From Olsenella sp. An293 (GTDB lineage: Bacteria; Actinomycetota; Coriobacteriia; Coriobacteriales; Atopobiaceae), in contig NZ_NFIT01000011.1 in assembly GCF_002159495.1 (NCBI RefSeq), positions 18,311 through 82,310 of the forward strand: DNA of 64,000 nt, written 5' to 3'. A program made the position numbers and the translations under genes. Below the pieces are notes generated by a model. That model worked only from the letters and a program-made list of their open reading frames with translations, had not been told where the DNA came from and ran no database searches. Every line of letters begins with the position of its first letter. The stretch's first letter is position 1. Positions 8,781-16,768 of this stretch are shown in pieces.

Positions 8781-8814
8781 GCCCGCCGCCCGCTCCGCGG
8801 ACGGCGGGCTTTTT
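8781..8814 (+). terminator. Rho-independent terminator after the dehydrogenase gene
   Basis: GCCCGCCG (8781-8788) pairs with CGGCGGGC (8802-8809), followed by five T residues, 22 bases after the stop codon. Confidence 0.88.
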
Positions 8815-8859
8815 CGCGCCGCGAGGGACACTGGGTGGGCTCTCTACTCGATCTGTCGC

Positions 8860-8954
8860 AAAAATAACGGGCACGAACACGTCCTCGAAGACGCTGCGGA
8901 GAGCATTTCCCCAGTTGCCCGATTTTGCCGGGTCGGTTCGTGCCCGTTATTTTT
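8860..8954. repeat. Palindrome with perfect 19-base arms
   Basis: AAAAATAACGGGCACGAAC (8860-8878) is exactly repeated in inverse at 8936-8954, with 57 bases between. It matches none of the other repeat families in the window by sequence but has the same architecture. It lies between the terminator of the dehydrogenase gene and the ABC transporter. Confidence 0.85.
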
Positions 8955-8995
8955 CTGAGTCGTCGAGAGCCGCTTACCAAATCGTCACGCCAAAC

Positions 8996-9027
8996 TTGCC
9001 GGGGGGGGGGTTCTCGCAGGTTAAAAT
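8996..9027 (+). promoter_or_regulatory. Candidate promoter with a ten-G tract in its spacer
   Basis: TTGCCG (8996-9001) and TAAAAT (9022-9027) resemble -35 and -10 boxes upstream of the ABC exporter genes. The spacer is 20 bases and contains a run of ten G residues starting at 9001. Slippage in the run would move the boxes toward or away from the optimal 17 bases. Confidence 0.4.
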
Positions 9028-9066
9028 GGCGCGCGTGACCGTTTGGCCCCCAAAGACGGGAGACCC

Positions 9067-9876
9067 ATGATCAAGATCGACCACGTGTCCAAGTCCTATG
9101 ACGGCGGCGCCACAAGCGCGGTGCGCGACCTTTCCCTCGAGATAAAGTCCGGCGAGATCTTTGGCCTGCTCGGCCCCAACGGCGCCGGCAAGTCAACGCT
9201 GCTCAACATGCTCGCGGGCGTGCTCGCCCCGAGCTCCGGCACCATCGAGCTCGACGGCGTCAACGTGACGACGGACCCGCTCGCCGCCAAGCGCAACCTC
9301 TGCTACGTGAGCGACTCTCCCGACCACCTGCTGCGCCTCAAGGGCCACGAGTTCCTGCGCTTCATCGCGGACGTCTACGAGGTGCCGGACGCCGTGCGTG
9401 GCCCGCGCATCGAGGAGCTCGCGCGCGAGTACGGCATGGAGGGCGAGCTCGACAACCAGATTCAGTCCTACTCGCACGGCATGCGACAGAAGATGATGAT
9501 TATGGGCGCCCTCCTGCCCGACCCGGCCGTCTGGATCCTCGACGAGCCGATGACCGGCCTCGACCCCAAGGCGTCGTGGCTGCTCAAGCAGTCCATGCGC
9601 CGTCACGCTGACGCGGGCAAGACCGTGCTCTTCTCCACCCACGTGCTCGACGTGGCCGAGAAGGTCGTGGACCGCGTGGGCGTGATCGCCCACGGCGAGC
9701 TGCTCTTCGTGGGCACCGTCGACGAGATGCGCGAGCACTTCAAGAGCAACGGCTCGCTCGAGGAGATGTTCCTCGAGCTCACCTCCGAGGACTCGCCGTT
9801 CGCCCAGGGCGCGGAGCCTGGCACGGACCCGGCGGGCGAGAAGGACGGCGACGCCGCGGACCAGGAGGCCAAGTGA
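9067..9876 (+). CDS. ABC transporter ATP-binding protein
   Basis: 269 residues from ATG 9067 (GGGAG upstream; an in-frame TTG at 9043 has no ribosome site). It is the cytoplasmic ATPase of an exporter: Walker A GLLGPNGAGKSTLL near residue 34, Q-loop-region VSDSPDHLL, signature SYSHGMRQKMMIM, Walker B VWILDEPMTGLDP and switch His in FSTHVLDVAEK. The last 30 residues are a Gly/Asp/Glu-rich tail. Its stop overlaps the start of the permease gene (ATGA), so the two are translationally coupled. Architecture matches the bacitracin/drug (CcmA-like) ATPases. The substrate is unknown. Confidence 0.92.
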   Translation: MIKIDHVSKSYDGGATSAVRDLSLEIKSGEIFGLLGPNGAGKSTLLNMLAGVLAPSSGTIELDGVNVTTDPLAAKRNLCYVSDSPDHLLRLKGHEFLRFIADVYEVPDAVRGPRIEELAREYGMEGELDNQIQSYSHGMRQKMMIMGALLPDPAVWILDEPMTGLDPKASWLLKQSMRRHADAGKTVLFSTHVLDVAEKVVDRVGVIAHGELLFVGTVDEMREHFKSNGSLEEMFLELTSEDSPFAQGAEPGTDPAGEKDGDAADQEAK

Positions 9877-11669
9877 TGGTGCGCGCGGCGGCCCAGGACT
9901 TCTCCTGGAGGCAGTTCAAGGTGATGCTGCGCGTGGTGATCAAGGGCGAGCAGCACCTCGACGACACCGGCATGGGCCTCGGGGACGACGGCGCGACGAA
10001 GCGTCGCGGCATCTGGGGCTCGCTCGGCTCCAGCGCGCGCAAGGTGGCGATGGGCTTCCTGTTTCTGCTGGTGGCGGCGATGTTCTTCATGATGGGCTAC
10101 ATGCTCGGCGAGGTGGGCGTCACGCCGTATTTGGCCTTCAGCCTCTGCGTGGTCGCCCTGGTGGGCCTCACGGCGCTCACGGGCCTCTATCAGGCCGTGA
10201 ACGTTCTCTACTTTGTGCGCGACCTCGGCTACTACCTGACGCTTCCCATCTCGGCCACGACGATCATGTGGGCCAAGCTCGCCCACTTCCTCGGGATGAC
10301 GATGCTCGGCGACCTCATCCTGCTGCCGGTGGCGCTGGGCTGCCTGCTCTCCGTGGGCGCGGCTCCGGGGACGTGGGTCGCCGTGACGGTGGCGTTCGTA
10401 CTGGCGGCGGTGGCCGTCAACCTGGCGCTCGTGATCGTGTGCGTGCCCCTCATGCGCTTCTCGCGCCTCGCGCACGACAAGGACCTCTTCTCGCGCGTCT
10501 TTGGCGGGCTCATCATCGTGCTGGCCCTGGCCATTGGCGTGGGCAGCCAGTTCGCCTTCCAGGGCGACGGTCTGGCGTCGCTCGCGTCGGGCGCGGGCGG
10601 GCTGCTCTCCGGCGGCGTCCCCGCGGTCGTGGTGGGGGTGCTCTGCCCGCCGTCGCTGCTCGCGAGGCCGGTCGTCGAGGGCGACGTGATCGCTGCGCTG
10701 GGCGGTCTTCTCGGCATGCTCGCGAGTGTGGCGCTCTATGCGGTGATCCTCTCGGCCGTGGCGCGCCGGTGGTACTTCGAGGGCGTCCAGGCGCTCCAGG
10801 GCGCCGGCGGCAAGCGCGGCAGGCGCGTCGAGGGCGCGGAGCTCACGCAGGCCACGCGCACGCGCGGGTCGTTCGCGGCCAACCTCAGCCGCGACTGGAA
10901 GATGATGGTGCGCGTGCCGGTGTTCTTCAACCAGTTTGTCCTGAGCTCGCTGCTCATGCCGCTCTACTTCATCGTGATCATGGTGGTGAGCGGCGCGGTG
11001 GGCGTCTCCCAGGCGACCGACGCGGGCATGGACCCGGCGGCTCTGCTCGAGATGGCTCGCTCCCTCACGGCGCTTCTCACCTTTGACAGCCCGGCACTCG
11101 CGTGGTGCGCGGTGGGCGTGCTGTTCTTTGGCCTGTTCCTCGGCTTCTCCGCCTACTCGTTCACGATGGGCGTGAGCCGCGATGGCGAGGACTTCTTCTT
11201 CCTGCGTGGCCTGCCCATGAACTGGAGCGCGTACCTGGCGGCGAAGTTCGTCTCTCCGTTCGCGCTCTCCACGGTTCCGATGCTCGTGCTGTTTGTCGCC
11301 GCCATCGTGCTGCTCGGCGTGCCTGCGGCGGCGGGCGTCTACCTCGTGGCGTTCTACCTGGGCGCTACGGTGTCGCTCGGGCTGCTGTCGCTGGGCCTGG
11401 GCGCGCGCTTCCCGCGGCTTACCTGGGACAACGAGGCGCAGCTCGTCAAGGGCGGTGGCGCCACGCTCATGGTCTTTGCGGGGCTTCTCGTGGGCATCGT
11501 CGTGATGGCGCTCCCGGCGCTCGCGCTGCTGGCCGGAGCGCTCTGGAGCGTGCTGCCGATCCCGGCGGCGCTGGGGCTTGCGCTCGCGATCTTCGTGGTG
11601 GAGTGCGCGGCCCTGGCGTGGTGGGTCTTCGTCCCGACCGCCGCCGCGCTCGCGCGCATCGAGCGCTAA
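9876..11669 (+). CDS. ABC transporter permease, large polytopic membrane protein
   Basis: 597 residues. The start ATG 9876 shares bases with the TGA stop of the ATPase gene; GTG 9873 is the alternative. About 12 hydrophobic segments are visible in two sets, roughly residues 50-290 and 345-590, separated by a basic cytoplasmic loop (GGKRGRRVEGAE). This is the layout of a fused, two-half permease without recognisable substrate motifs. It partners the preceding ATPase. The following CPBP protease gene, 62 bases later and past a P1 repeat, may be transcribed separately. Confidence 0.88.
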   Translation: MVRAAAQDFSWRQFKVMLRVVIKGEQHLDDTGMGLGDDGATKRRGIWGSLGSSARKVAMGFLFLLVAAMFFMMGYMLGEVGVTPYLAFSLCVVALVGLTALTGLYQAVNVLYFVRDLGYYLTLPISATTIMWAKLAHFLGMTMLGDLILLPVALGCLLSVGAAPGTWVAVTVAFVLAAVAVNLALVIVCVPLMRFSRLAHDKDLFSRVFGGLIIVLALAIGVGSQFAFQGDGLASLASGAGGLLSGGVPAVVVGVLCPPSLLARPVVEGDVIAALGGLLGMLASVALYAVILSAVARRWYFEGVQALQGAGGKRGRRVEGAELTQATRTRGSFAANLSRDWKMMVRVPVFFNQFVLSSLLMPLYFIVIMVVSGAVGVSQATDAGMDPAALLEMARSLTALLTFDSPALAWCAVGVLFFGLFLGFSAYSFTMGVSRDGEDFFFLRGLPMNWSAYLAAKFVSPFALSTVPMLVLFVAAIVLLGVPAAAGVYLVAFYLGATVSLGLLSLGLGARFPRLTWDNEAQLVKGGGATLMVFAGLLVGIVVMALPALALLAGALWSVLPIPAALGLALAIFVVECAALAWWVFVPTAAALARIER

Positions 11670-11719
11670 TGCGACAATGGGTTGACAATCACGTCAGGTT
11701 AGATTGTCAACCTGTCGCA
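11670..11719. repeat. Palindromic repeat, family P1, single unit with extra outer arms
   Basis: The 29-base unit TTGACAATCACGTCAGG...GATTGTCAA (11682-11710) is enclosed by a second inverted pair TGCGACA (11670-11676) and TGTCGCA (11713-11719). It starts directly after the permease stop codon and ends 12 bases before the next start, so it may separate the two transcripts. Confidence 0.85.
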
Positions 11720-11731
11720 GGGGAGGTTCGC

Positions 11732-12679
11732 ATGAACGTCGGCATCCCGGGCGAGGACAGAGAGCCCGCCGCGCCCCGGCGCCACGGCGCGGGGCACGTG
11801 GCCAAATGGCTGCTCGCGGCTCTGGGCGCGGCGCTTGCTTATCTGGCGGCCCAGGTGGCGGCCCTCGTGGCGATTGAGCTCGCGCTGCCGGCGTGGGATG
11901 CCGATGGGCTGGTCGTTCTTGCCACCGCGGCGAGTCTCGCCCTGGCGGCGCTCTGGTGGCGCCGCCTCAGGCCAGAGGCGCGCCTGCGTCGCGAGGTCGC
12001 CTGTCCTTCTCGCCCGGAGCGCCGCGTTCTTCTCGCCGGCGTGCTGCTGGTGCTGGGGATAGCGCTGCAGGTGACGCTCTCTATCGTGCTCACGATGGTG
12101 CTGCCGCTCTTTCCCGATGTGATGGAGTTCTATCTCGAGCTCATGGAGCTCGCGGGCGTGTCGGGCCAGCTGGACCTCGTGACCTTTGTTGACCTGGCCG
12201 TGCTGGCCCCCGCCGCCGAGGAGCTCATCTGCCGCGGCGTCATCCTTGAGTTCTGCCTGCGCGCGACCTGCCCAGAGGTTGCTGCGGTCGGTCGCCTTGA
12301 GGGCGAGAAGGGCGAGGTTGCCCGCGCCGCCGTCCCGACCGCCCGCTTCTGGGCGGCCAACGTCGCTCAGGCGCTCGTCTTTGCCCTCATGCACCTCAAC
12401 ATCGTCCAGGGCGCCTATGCGTTTGCCCTCGGCCTGCTGCTTGGCTGGCTCGTGAGGCGGACGGGCCGGCTGCGCTATGCCGCGCTGCTGCACATGGCGG
12501 TCAACGGCGCCTCCGTGCTCATGGACGTTTTGGACCCGCTGCTGGGAGACGTGCTCGTGCCCACGCTCGTGGTCGGCGGCGTCGTGACCGTCGCGCTGGT
12601 GTGGGCCGTCGCGCGCCTGACCGCCGAGCCGCCCGCCGACGCTGACGCCGACGCCGACACCGACACCGACACGCTATAG
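11732..12679 (+). CDS. CPBP-family intramembrane glutamic protease
   Basis: 315 residues, ATG 11732 with GGGGAGG upstream. It is a polytopic membrane protein (about eight segments) with the Abi/CPBP motifs: Glu163-Glu164 and Arg168 in APAAEELICRGV, His in FALMHLNIVQGA, and LLHMAVN near the end. This family (Rce1-like) includes prenyl-protein peptidases and bacteriocin self-immunity proteins. In this setting, after an ABC exporter, a role in processing or immunity is possible but unproven. The C-terminus ends in a DADADADTDTDT repeat encoded by simple GAC/GCC triplets, which may be prone to length variation. Confidence 0.88.
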   Translation: MNVGIPGEDREPAAPRRHGAGHVAKWLLAALGAALAYLAAQVAALVAIELALPAWDADGLVVLATAASLALAALWWRRLRPEARLRREVACPSRPERRVLLAGVLLVLGIALQVTLSIVLTMVLPLFPDVMEFYLELMELAGVSGQLDLVTFVDLAVLAPAAEELICRGVILEFCLRATCPEVAAVGRLEGEKGEVARAAVPTARFWAANVAQALVFALMHLNIVQGAYAFALGLLLGWLVRRTGRLRYAALLHMAVNGASVLMDVLDPLLGDVLVPTLVVGGVVTVALVWAVARLTAEPPADADADADTDTDTL

Positions 12680-12712
12680 TGTCACCACTGTCACGCCCGA
12701 GAAAGGAACCTG

Positions 12713-14455
12713 ATGCCCGCACAAGGCCCCGACCTCAAGGACCTCTTCGAGCAGATCAAGCGCGAGGTCGGCTCCGATGCTGGCGCCGGATCGAGCGCCT
12801 CTTTCGTGGATAGCCTCGCCAAGTGGAGCCGGCGCGCGCTCATTATCGCGGCCGTCGTGCTGGTGGTGGCGCTCGCAGCCTGCTACTGGTGGTTCCATCC
12901 CGCGCTCAACCTCGGCAGCACGCAGGTCTGGACATGGATCTGCGGCATCTGCCTCGTGGTCATCCTCGCCCTTGCCGTGGCCGCGGCGCGCAGCATCAAG
13001 CGCGCCCCGATCCTCAAGAAGCTCATGCTGCTCCCGGGTGCCGTGATTGCCGCGTTTCTCGTGGGCCTGCTGCTCTCGCAGCCCTTCGTGCCGGGCAACG
13101 CCGAGCGCTACGCGACCGTCCTGACGACCACCGACGGCGACTTCGCCTCTGACATCGAGCAGGTCGACTACGCCGACGTCCCCGTCATCGACCGCGACTC
13201 CGCGATTCTCCTGGGCAACCGCGCCATGGGCTCCATCCCGGAGTACGTGAGCCAGTTCGAGATCGCGGACACCTACAGCCAGATCAACTACCAGGGGCGT
13301 CCGGTGCGCGTGAGCCCGCTGGCCTACGCGGACCTCTTCAAGTGGCTCTCCAACCGCGACGCAGGCATTCCGGCGTACGTACTGGTGGACATGGTGACCC
13401 AGGAGGCCGAGGTCGTGCGCCTGGAGCGGCCGATCCTCTACTCCGACTCCGAGCCGCTGCTGCGCAACGTCGACCGTCACGTGCAGCTCTCCTATCCGAG
13501 CTACATGTTCGACCAGAAGTCCTTTGAGCTCGACGACGAGGGCAACCCCTGGTGGGTCTACCCGGTGCAGAGAAAGACGATCGGCCTGTTTGGCGGCACG
13601 ACCATCGCGCGCGTGGTGCTCGTCGACGCCTGCACGGGCGAGACGGCCGACTACGCCGTCGAGGAGTGCCCCACGTGGGTGGACCGCGCCTACCCTGCCG
13701 ACCTGCTCATCGAGCAGTACAACTGGAGCGGCGCCTACCAGGGCGGCTGGCTCAACTCGTGGCTCGGCCAGGAGGGTGTCGTGCGCACCACGAGCGGCAC
13801 CAACGGCGAGCTTGGCTACAACTACCTGGCCCAGGGCGAGGACATCTACCTCTACACGGGCGTGAGCTCCGTGACGGCGGACAACTCCAACGTGGGCTTC
13901 ATCCTGGTGAACCAGCGCACCGGAGACTCGCGCTACTATGCGCTCGCGCAGGGCGGCGCCACCGAGGACTCGGCGATGGCCTCGGCCGAGGGCCAGGTAC
14001 AGCACCTGGGCTATCAGGCCACCTATCCGCTGCTGCTCAACGTGGCCGGGCAGCCCACGTACTTCATGGCGCTCAAGGACGCCGCGGGCCTGGTCAAGAT
14101 GTACGCGATGATCAACGTCGAGCAGTACCAGAGCGTGGCGACCGGCTCGACGGTGGAGGAGTGCCAGGAGGCCTATCTCGGGATGCTCGCCGCCGACGGC
14201 CTGCTTTCGGATGACACGGCGGCCGACGCCTCCGCGACGCGCGAGGTCACCGGCACCGTTGCCCGCGTGGCGCAGGCCGTGATCGACGGCAACTCGCACT
14301 TCTACGTGACGCTCGAGGGCGACGCGACGATCTACGACTTTGCCCTGCCCGACCTCGTTGAGATCGTGACCTATCAGGCGGGCGACGAGATCTCGTTCCG
14401 CTGCGTCGAGAAGGACGACGACGCAGCCACCGTCACGGTGACCGAACTTATCTGA
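12713..14455 (+). CDS. Conserved membrane protein of unknown function
   Basis: 580 residues, ATG 12713 after AAAGGA. Three hydrophobic segments lie near residues 41-60, 73-92 and 105-122. They are followed by a soluble region of about 450 residues rich in Tyr, Gly and Asp, with no Cys-rich or catalytic motif I recognise; phrases such as VDYADVPVIDRDSAILLGNR suggest a conserved domain. The large part most likely lies outside the membrane. It begins 33 bases after the CPBP gene and is probably cotranscribed. The gene faces ansA; two P3 palindromes separate them. Confidence 0.8.
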   Translation: MPAQGPDLKDLFEQIKREVGSDAGAGSSASFVDSLAKWSRRALIIAAVVLVVALAACYWWFHPALNLGSTQVWTWICGICLVVILALAVAAARSIKRAPILKKLMLLPGAVIAAFLVGLLLSQPFVPGNAERYATVLTTTDGDFASDIEQVDYADVPVIDRDSAILLGNRAMGSIPEYVSQFEIADTYSQINYQGRPVRVSPLAYADLFKWLSNRDAGIPAYVLVDMVTQEAEVVRLERPILYSDSEPLLRNVDRHVQLSYPSYMFDQKSFELDDEGNPWWVYPVQRKTIGLFGGTTIARVVLVDACTGETADYAVEECPTWVDRAYPADLLIEQYNWSGAYQGGWLNSWLGQEGVVRTTSGTNGELGYNYLAQGEDIYLYTGVSSVTADNSNVGFILVNQRTGDSRYYALAQGGATEDSAMASAEGQVQHLGYQATYPLLLNVAGQPTYFMALKDAAGLVKMYAMINVEQYQSVATGSTVEECQEAYLGMLAADGLLSDDTAADASATREVTGTVARVAQAVIDGNSHFYVTLEGDATIYDFALPDLVEIVTYQAGDEISFRCVEKDDDAATVTVTELI

Positions 14456-14472
14456 CCTCACCTACGGGCTGC

Positions 14473-14556
14473 CCCGCCCCATTGCCCCGTGCTCAGACAG
14501 CTTCGCCGCGCACAGGACGCGCGGCTGCAGAACTGCGCGCGGGACAATGGGGCGGG
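14473..14556. repeat. Palindromic repeat, family P3 (GTGCTCAGACAG core)
   Basis: Arms CCCGCCCCATTG (14473-14484) and CAATGGGGCGGG (14545-14556) are exact inverts. Between them lies a core with CCGTGCTCAGACAGCTTCGC and CTGCAGAACTGCGCGCGG. The same core recurs at 59439-59530 with different arms. It starts 17 bases after the stop codon of the membrane protein gene. Confidence 0.85.
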
Positions 14557-14580
14557 CGCTGTCGTTGACGTTGTCGCTAG

Positions 14581-14686
14581 GGTCCGGCGGTCTTGCTCCG
14601 CGCGCAGTTTCGCATGAGCCGAAGGCCACTTAATGTGGCCTTCGTGCGAAGAGGACTGTTTGAGCACGGAGCAAGACCGCCGGGCC
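14581..14686. repeat. Palindromic repeat, family P3, inverted copy with its own arms
   Basis: Arms 14581-14600 and 14667-14686 match inversely at 19 of 20 positions (GGCGGTCTTGCTCCG inner part). Read on the opposite strand, the core contains CGTGCTCAAACAGTCCTC and GAAACTGCGCGC, as in the copy inside the helicase gene at 39446-39538. A nested hairpin, AAGGCCAC/GTGGCCTT, sits at the centre. It lies between convergent genes, just downstream of ansA. Confidence 0.82.
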
Positions 14687-14714
14687 CCAGGGCGGGCGCT
14701 TTGCCGCAGGTGGG

Positions 14715-15719
14715 TTAGCGCGGCATGCGGTCGTGGTTGATGGGCTGGTAGAAGAGGCGGGCGACCTCGGCGGGGTCGTGCGTCTGGCCGAGCGCCCACA
14801 TGGTCTTGGCGACGAGGGCTTCGGTCGACATGTCGTCGCCCTTGAGAATGCCGTCCTTCTCGGCGTAGGCGTGGCCGACCTCGTAGACGCCGAGGTCGAG
14901 GCCCTCTTCGGGGACCTGCGTGGTCACGACGAGGGTTCGCCCGGAGTCGACCCAGTCAAAGATCGCGCGCTGATAGGAGCCGTCGTAGGCGGGAATGCCG
15001 CCGATGCCAAAGGTCTCGAGGATGACGGCGTCGTAGTCGCGGCGCAGCAGGTCGAAGATACTCGGGCGCAGCTCAGGGGTGAGCTTGAGCACGATGACGC
15101 GCTCGTTCAGGGTCTCGTAGAAGCGCGGGCTGGCGCCGGTCTTCTCGGCGGAGGGGGCGCCCGCGGGGCGGACGATGCGGTTGCCGCGAATGTAGGCGAC
15201 TGAAGGGTAGTTCATGCTCGTGAAGGCGTTGAAGCTCATGGTGCGCTGCTTGTGGGCGCGGGTGCCGCAGATGACCTTGCCGCCAAAGACCACGTTGACG
15301 TCGCGGCTGTCGTCATCGCAGGCATAGAGCACACTGTGGTAGATGTTGAGCTTGGCGTCGGTGAAGGGGTTGGCCATGGGCTGCTGCGAGCCCGTGAGGA
15401 CGATGGGCTTCTCGCTCGCCTGGATGAGGTAGGAGAGCGCCGCGGCGGTGTAGGCCATCGTGTCCGTGCCATGGAGGATCACGAAGCCGTCGTAGGCGTC
15501 GTACGCGTTGCGGACGACCTGCGCGATCTCGACCCAGTCGCGCGGGCGCATGTTGGTGCTGTCGATATTCATGGGCTGAACAAAGTCCAGCTCGCAGAGG
15601 GTGTCGAGGAGCGGGACCTGACGGGCGAGCTCAGGGCCGGTCATGGTGGGCGCCAGTCCGGAGCCGTCCTCGGTCGAGGCGATGGTGCCGCCGGTGGCGA
15701 TCATGAGGATGTGCTTCAC
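14715..15719 (-). CDS. ansA: Type I L-asparaginase
   Basis: 334 residues. It hydrolyses L-asparagine to aspartate and ammonia in the cytoplasm; no signal peptide is present, which fits type I. Catalytic threonines are visible: Thr12 in IATGGTIAST and Thr85-Asp86 in ILHGTDTMAYTA, with a lysine further on in VFGGKVICGTRAHK. Length equals that of E. coli AnsA (338). The ATG overlaps the TGA of the HAD gene upstream (ATGA), so the two form a translationally coupled pair. Two palindromes follow the stop codon. Confidence 0.93.
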   Translation of the reverse strand: MKHILMIATGGTIASTEDGSGLAPTMTGPELARQVPLLDTLCELDFVQPMNIDSTNMRPRDWVEIAQVVRNAYDAYDGFVILHGTDTMAYTAAALSYLIQASEKPIVLTGSQQPMANPFTDAKLNIYHSVLYACDDDSRDVNVVFGGKVICGTRAHKQRTMSFNAFTSMNYPSVAYIRGNRIVRPAGAPSAEKTGASPRFYETLNERVIVLKLTPELRPSIFDLLRRDYDAVILETFGIGGIPAYDGSYQRAIFDWVDSGRTLVVTTQVPEEGLDLGVYEVGHAYAEKDGILKGDDMSTEALVAKTMWALGQTHDPAEVARLFYQPINHDRMPR

Positions 15720-16546
15720 GCGCGCTCGCCTCCTAGCAGGAATCGGCGGATGGCCTCGGCGCAGCCATCGTGGTCGTTGTCCGCGACGACGACGTCGGCC
15801 ACCGCGCGCGCCTCCTCGGTCGCGTTGCCCATCGCGATGCCGAGACCGGCGACGCTCAGCATGGGCAGGTCGTTCTCCGCGTCGCCCACGGCGATCGTGG
15901 CCTCGCGGGGGATGCCGAGCAGTTGCGCGAGCGCGAGGAGCCCCGAGCCCTTGGTCGCCCCGGCGGGGGAGAGCTCCAGGCTTGCGTCCTCGGACTCTGC
16001 GAGCTCGACGGGGAGGTCCCTCAGGCGCTCGCGGGCGATCGGGCGCGAAGCTGGGTCGGCGAAGTGGAAGATGAACTTCTGAACGGAGGTTGCGGGGTCC
16101 AGGAGCCTTTCGCGGACGTTCTCGACGGGCGTGGACGTCGCGTCGTAGAGTCCCCGGTAGATGCCCATACGATAGTGGTCCATGCGAGCGAGGTCCGTTG
16201 TCTGGCAGTACATTTCGGCACCGGAGAAGACGTCGATCATGGCGTCTGCGGCGCCGACGGCGCGCACGGCGCGCGTGATGACTTCGTGGTCAAACGACGT
16301 GGTGGAGAGGACGCGGTGCTCCCTCAGGTCGTAGAGCACGGTGCCGTTGCAGCAGATGGCGTAACGAACCTGTCCGAAGCTGGCGTGATCGAGCTCGATC
16401 ATCTTGGGGCTACGACCCGAGCAGATGGCGACGTCCTTGCCTGCCGCGACGGCCTCGTCGATGGCCTGCGTCGAGGACGGAAGCACGCGCTTGCTGGTGT
16501 CGAGCAGCGTCCCATCCATGTCGAAGGCGATGAGCTGGTAGTCCAC
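15716..16546 (-). CDS. HAD-superfamily hydrolase, Cof-type phosphatase
   Basis: 276 residues from GTG 16546, chosen because AGAGGAGA lies five bases upstream; an ATG at 16579 is further away and lacks a site. HAD motif I is FDMDGTLLDTSK near residue 7, motif II ICSGRSP, the Lys of motif III in SPAGATKGSGL, and motif IV VGDAENDLPML. The C2-type cap lies between motifs II and III. Such enzymes dephosphorylate sugar phosphates or flavin and pyridoxal precursors; the substrate cannot be told from sequence. It is coupled to ansA. Confidence 0.9.
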   Translation of the reverse strand: MDYQLIAFDMDGTLLDTSKRVLPSSTQAIDEAVAAGKDVAICSGRSPKMIELDHASFGQVRYAICCNGTVLYDLREHRVLSTTSFDHEVITRAVRAVGAADAMIDVFSGAEMYCQTTDLARMDHYRMGIYRGLYDATSTPVENVRERLLDPATSVQKFIFHFADPASRPIARERLRDLPVELAESEDASLELSPAGATKGSGLLALAQLLGIPREATIAVGDAENDLPMLSVAGLGIAMGNATEEARAVADVVVADNDHDGCAEAIRRFLLGGERA

Positions 16547-16613
16547 GTCTCTCCTCTCGATTGAACCAGGGGAAAGCATACCGCGACGGAGTCGCGCGGT
16601 GCCATGTCTCGCA

Positions 16614-16682
16614 GGCGACCTCGCACGACGCCCATTTTGACACCACTATTTGGGTCAAAAAGGGGCAACGTGCGAGGTCGCC
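16614..16682. repeat. Palindromic repeat, family P4 (ACCTCGCACGACGCCC type), left flank of nuclease-like gene
   Basis: GGCGACCTCGCACG (16614-16627) is matched exactly by CGTGCGAGGTCGCC (16669-16682). Pairing continues inward with GCCCATTTTGAC against GGTCAAAAAGGGGC. Further copies are at 17705-17770 and 63119-63182. This copy is upstream of two divergent genes, unlike most palindromes here. Confidence 0.85.
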
Positions 16683-16733
16683 AAACGGACCGCCCGCCTT
16701 ATGCGTAAAGAAGAGATTGGAATAAAAACAATC

Positions 16734-16762
16734 TTGAATAGGAAGAGGATATATAGTATTAC
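16734..16762 (+). promoter_or_regulatory. Candidate promoter for the nuclease-like gene, suggesting a leaderless mRNA
   Basis: TTGAAT (16734-16739) and TATTAC (16757-16762) are spaced 17 bases apart in an A+T-rich patch. The transcription start would fall about seven bases after the -10 box, at or next to the ATG at 16769. No ribosome site precedes that codon. Confidence 0.45.
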
Positions 16763-16768
16763 TTAGTT

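Noticed and set aside
12674..14461. Open frame of 595 codons opposite the large membrane protein
   Set aside because: The plus-strand gene has membrane segments and a good ribosome site; the antisense product is composition-driven.
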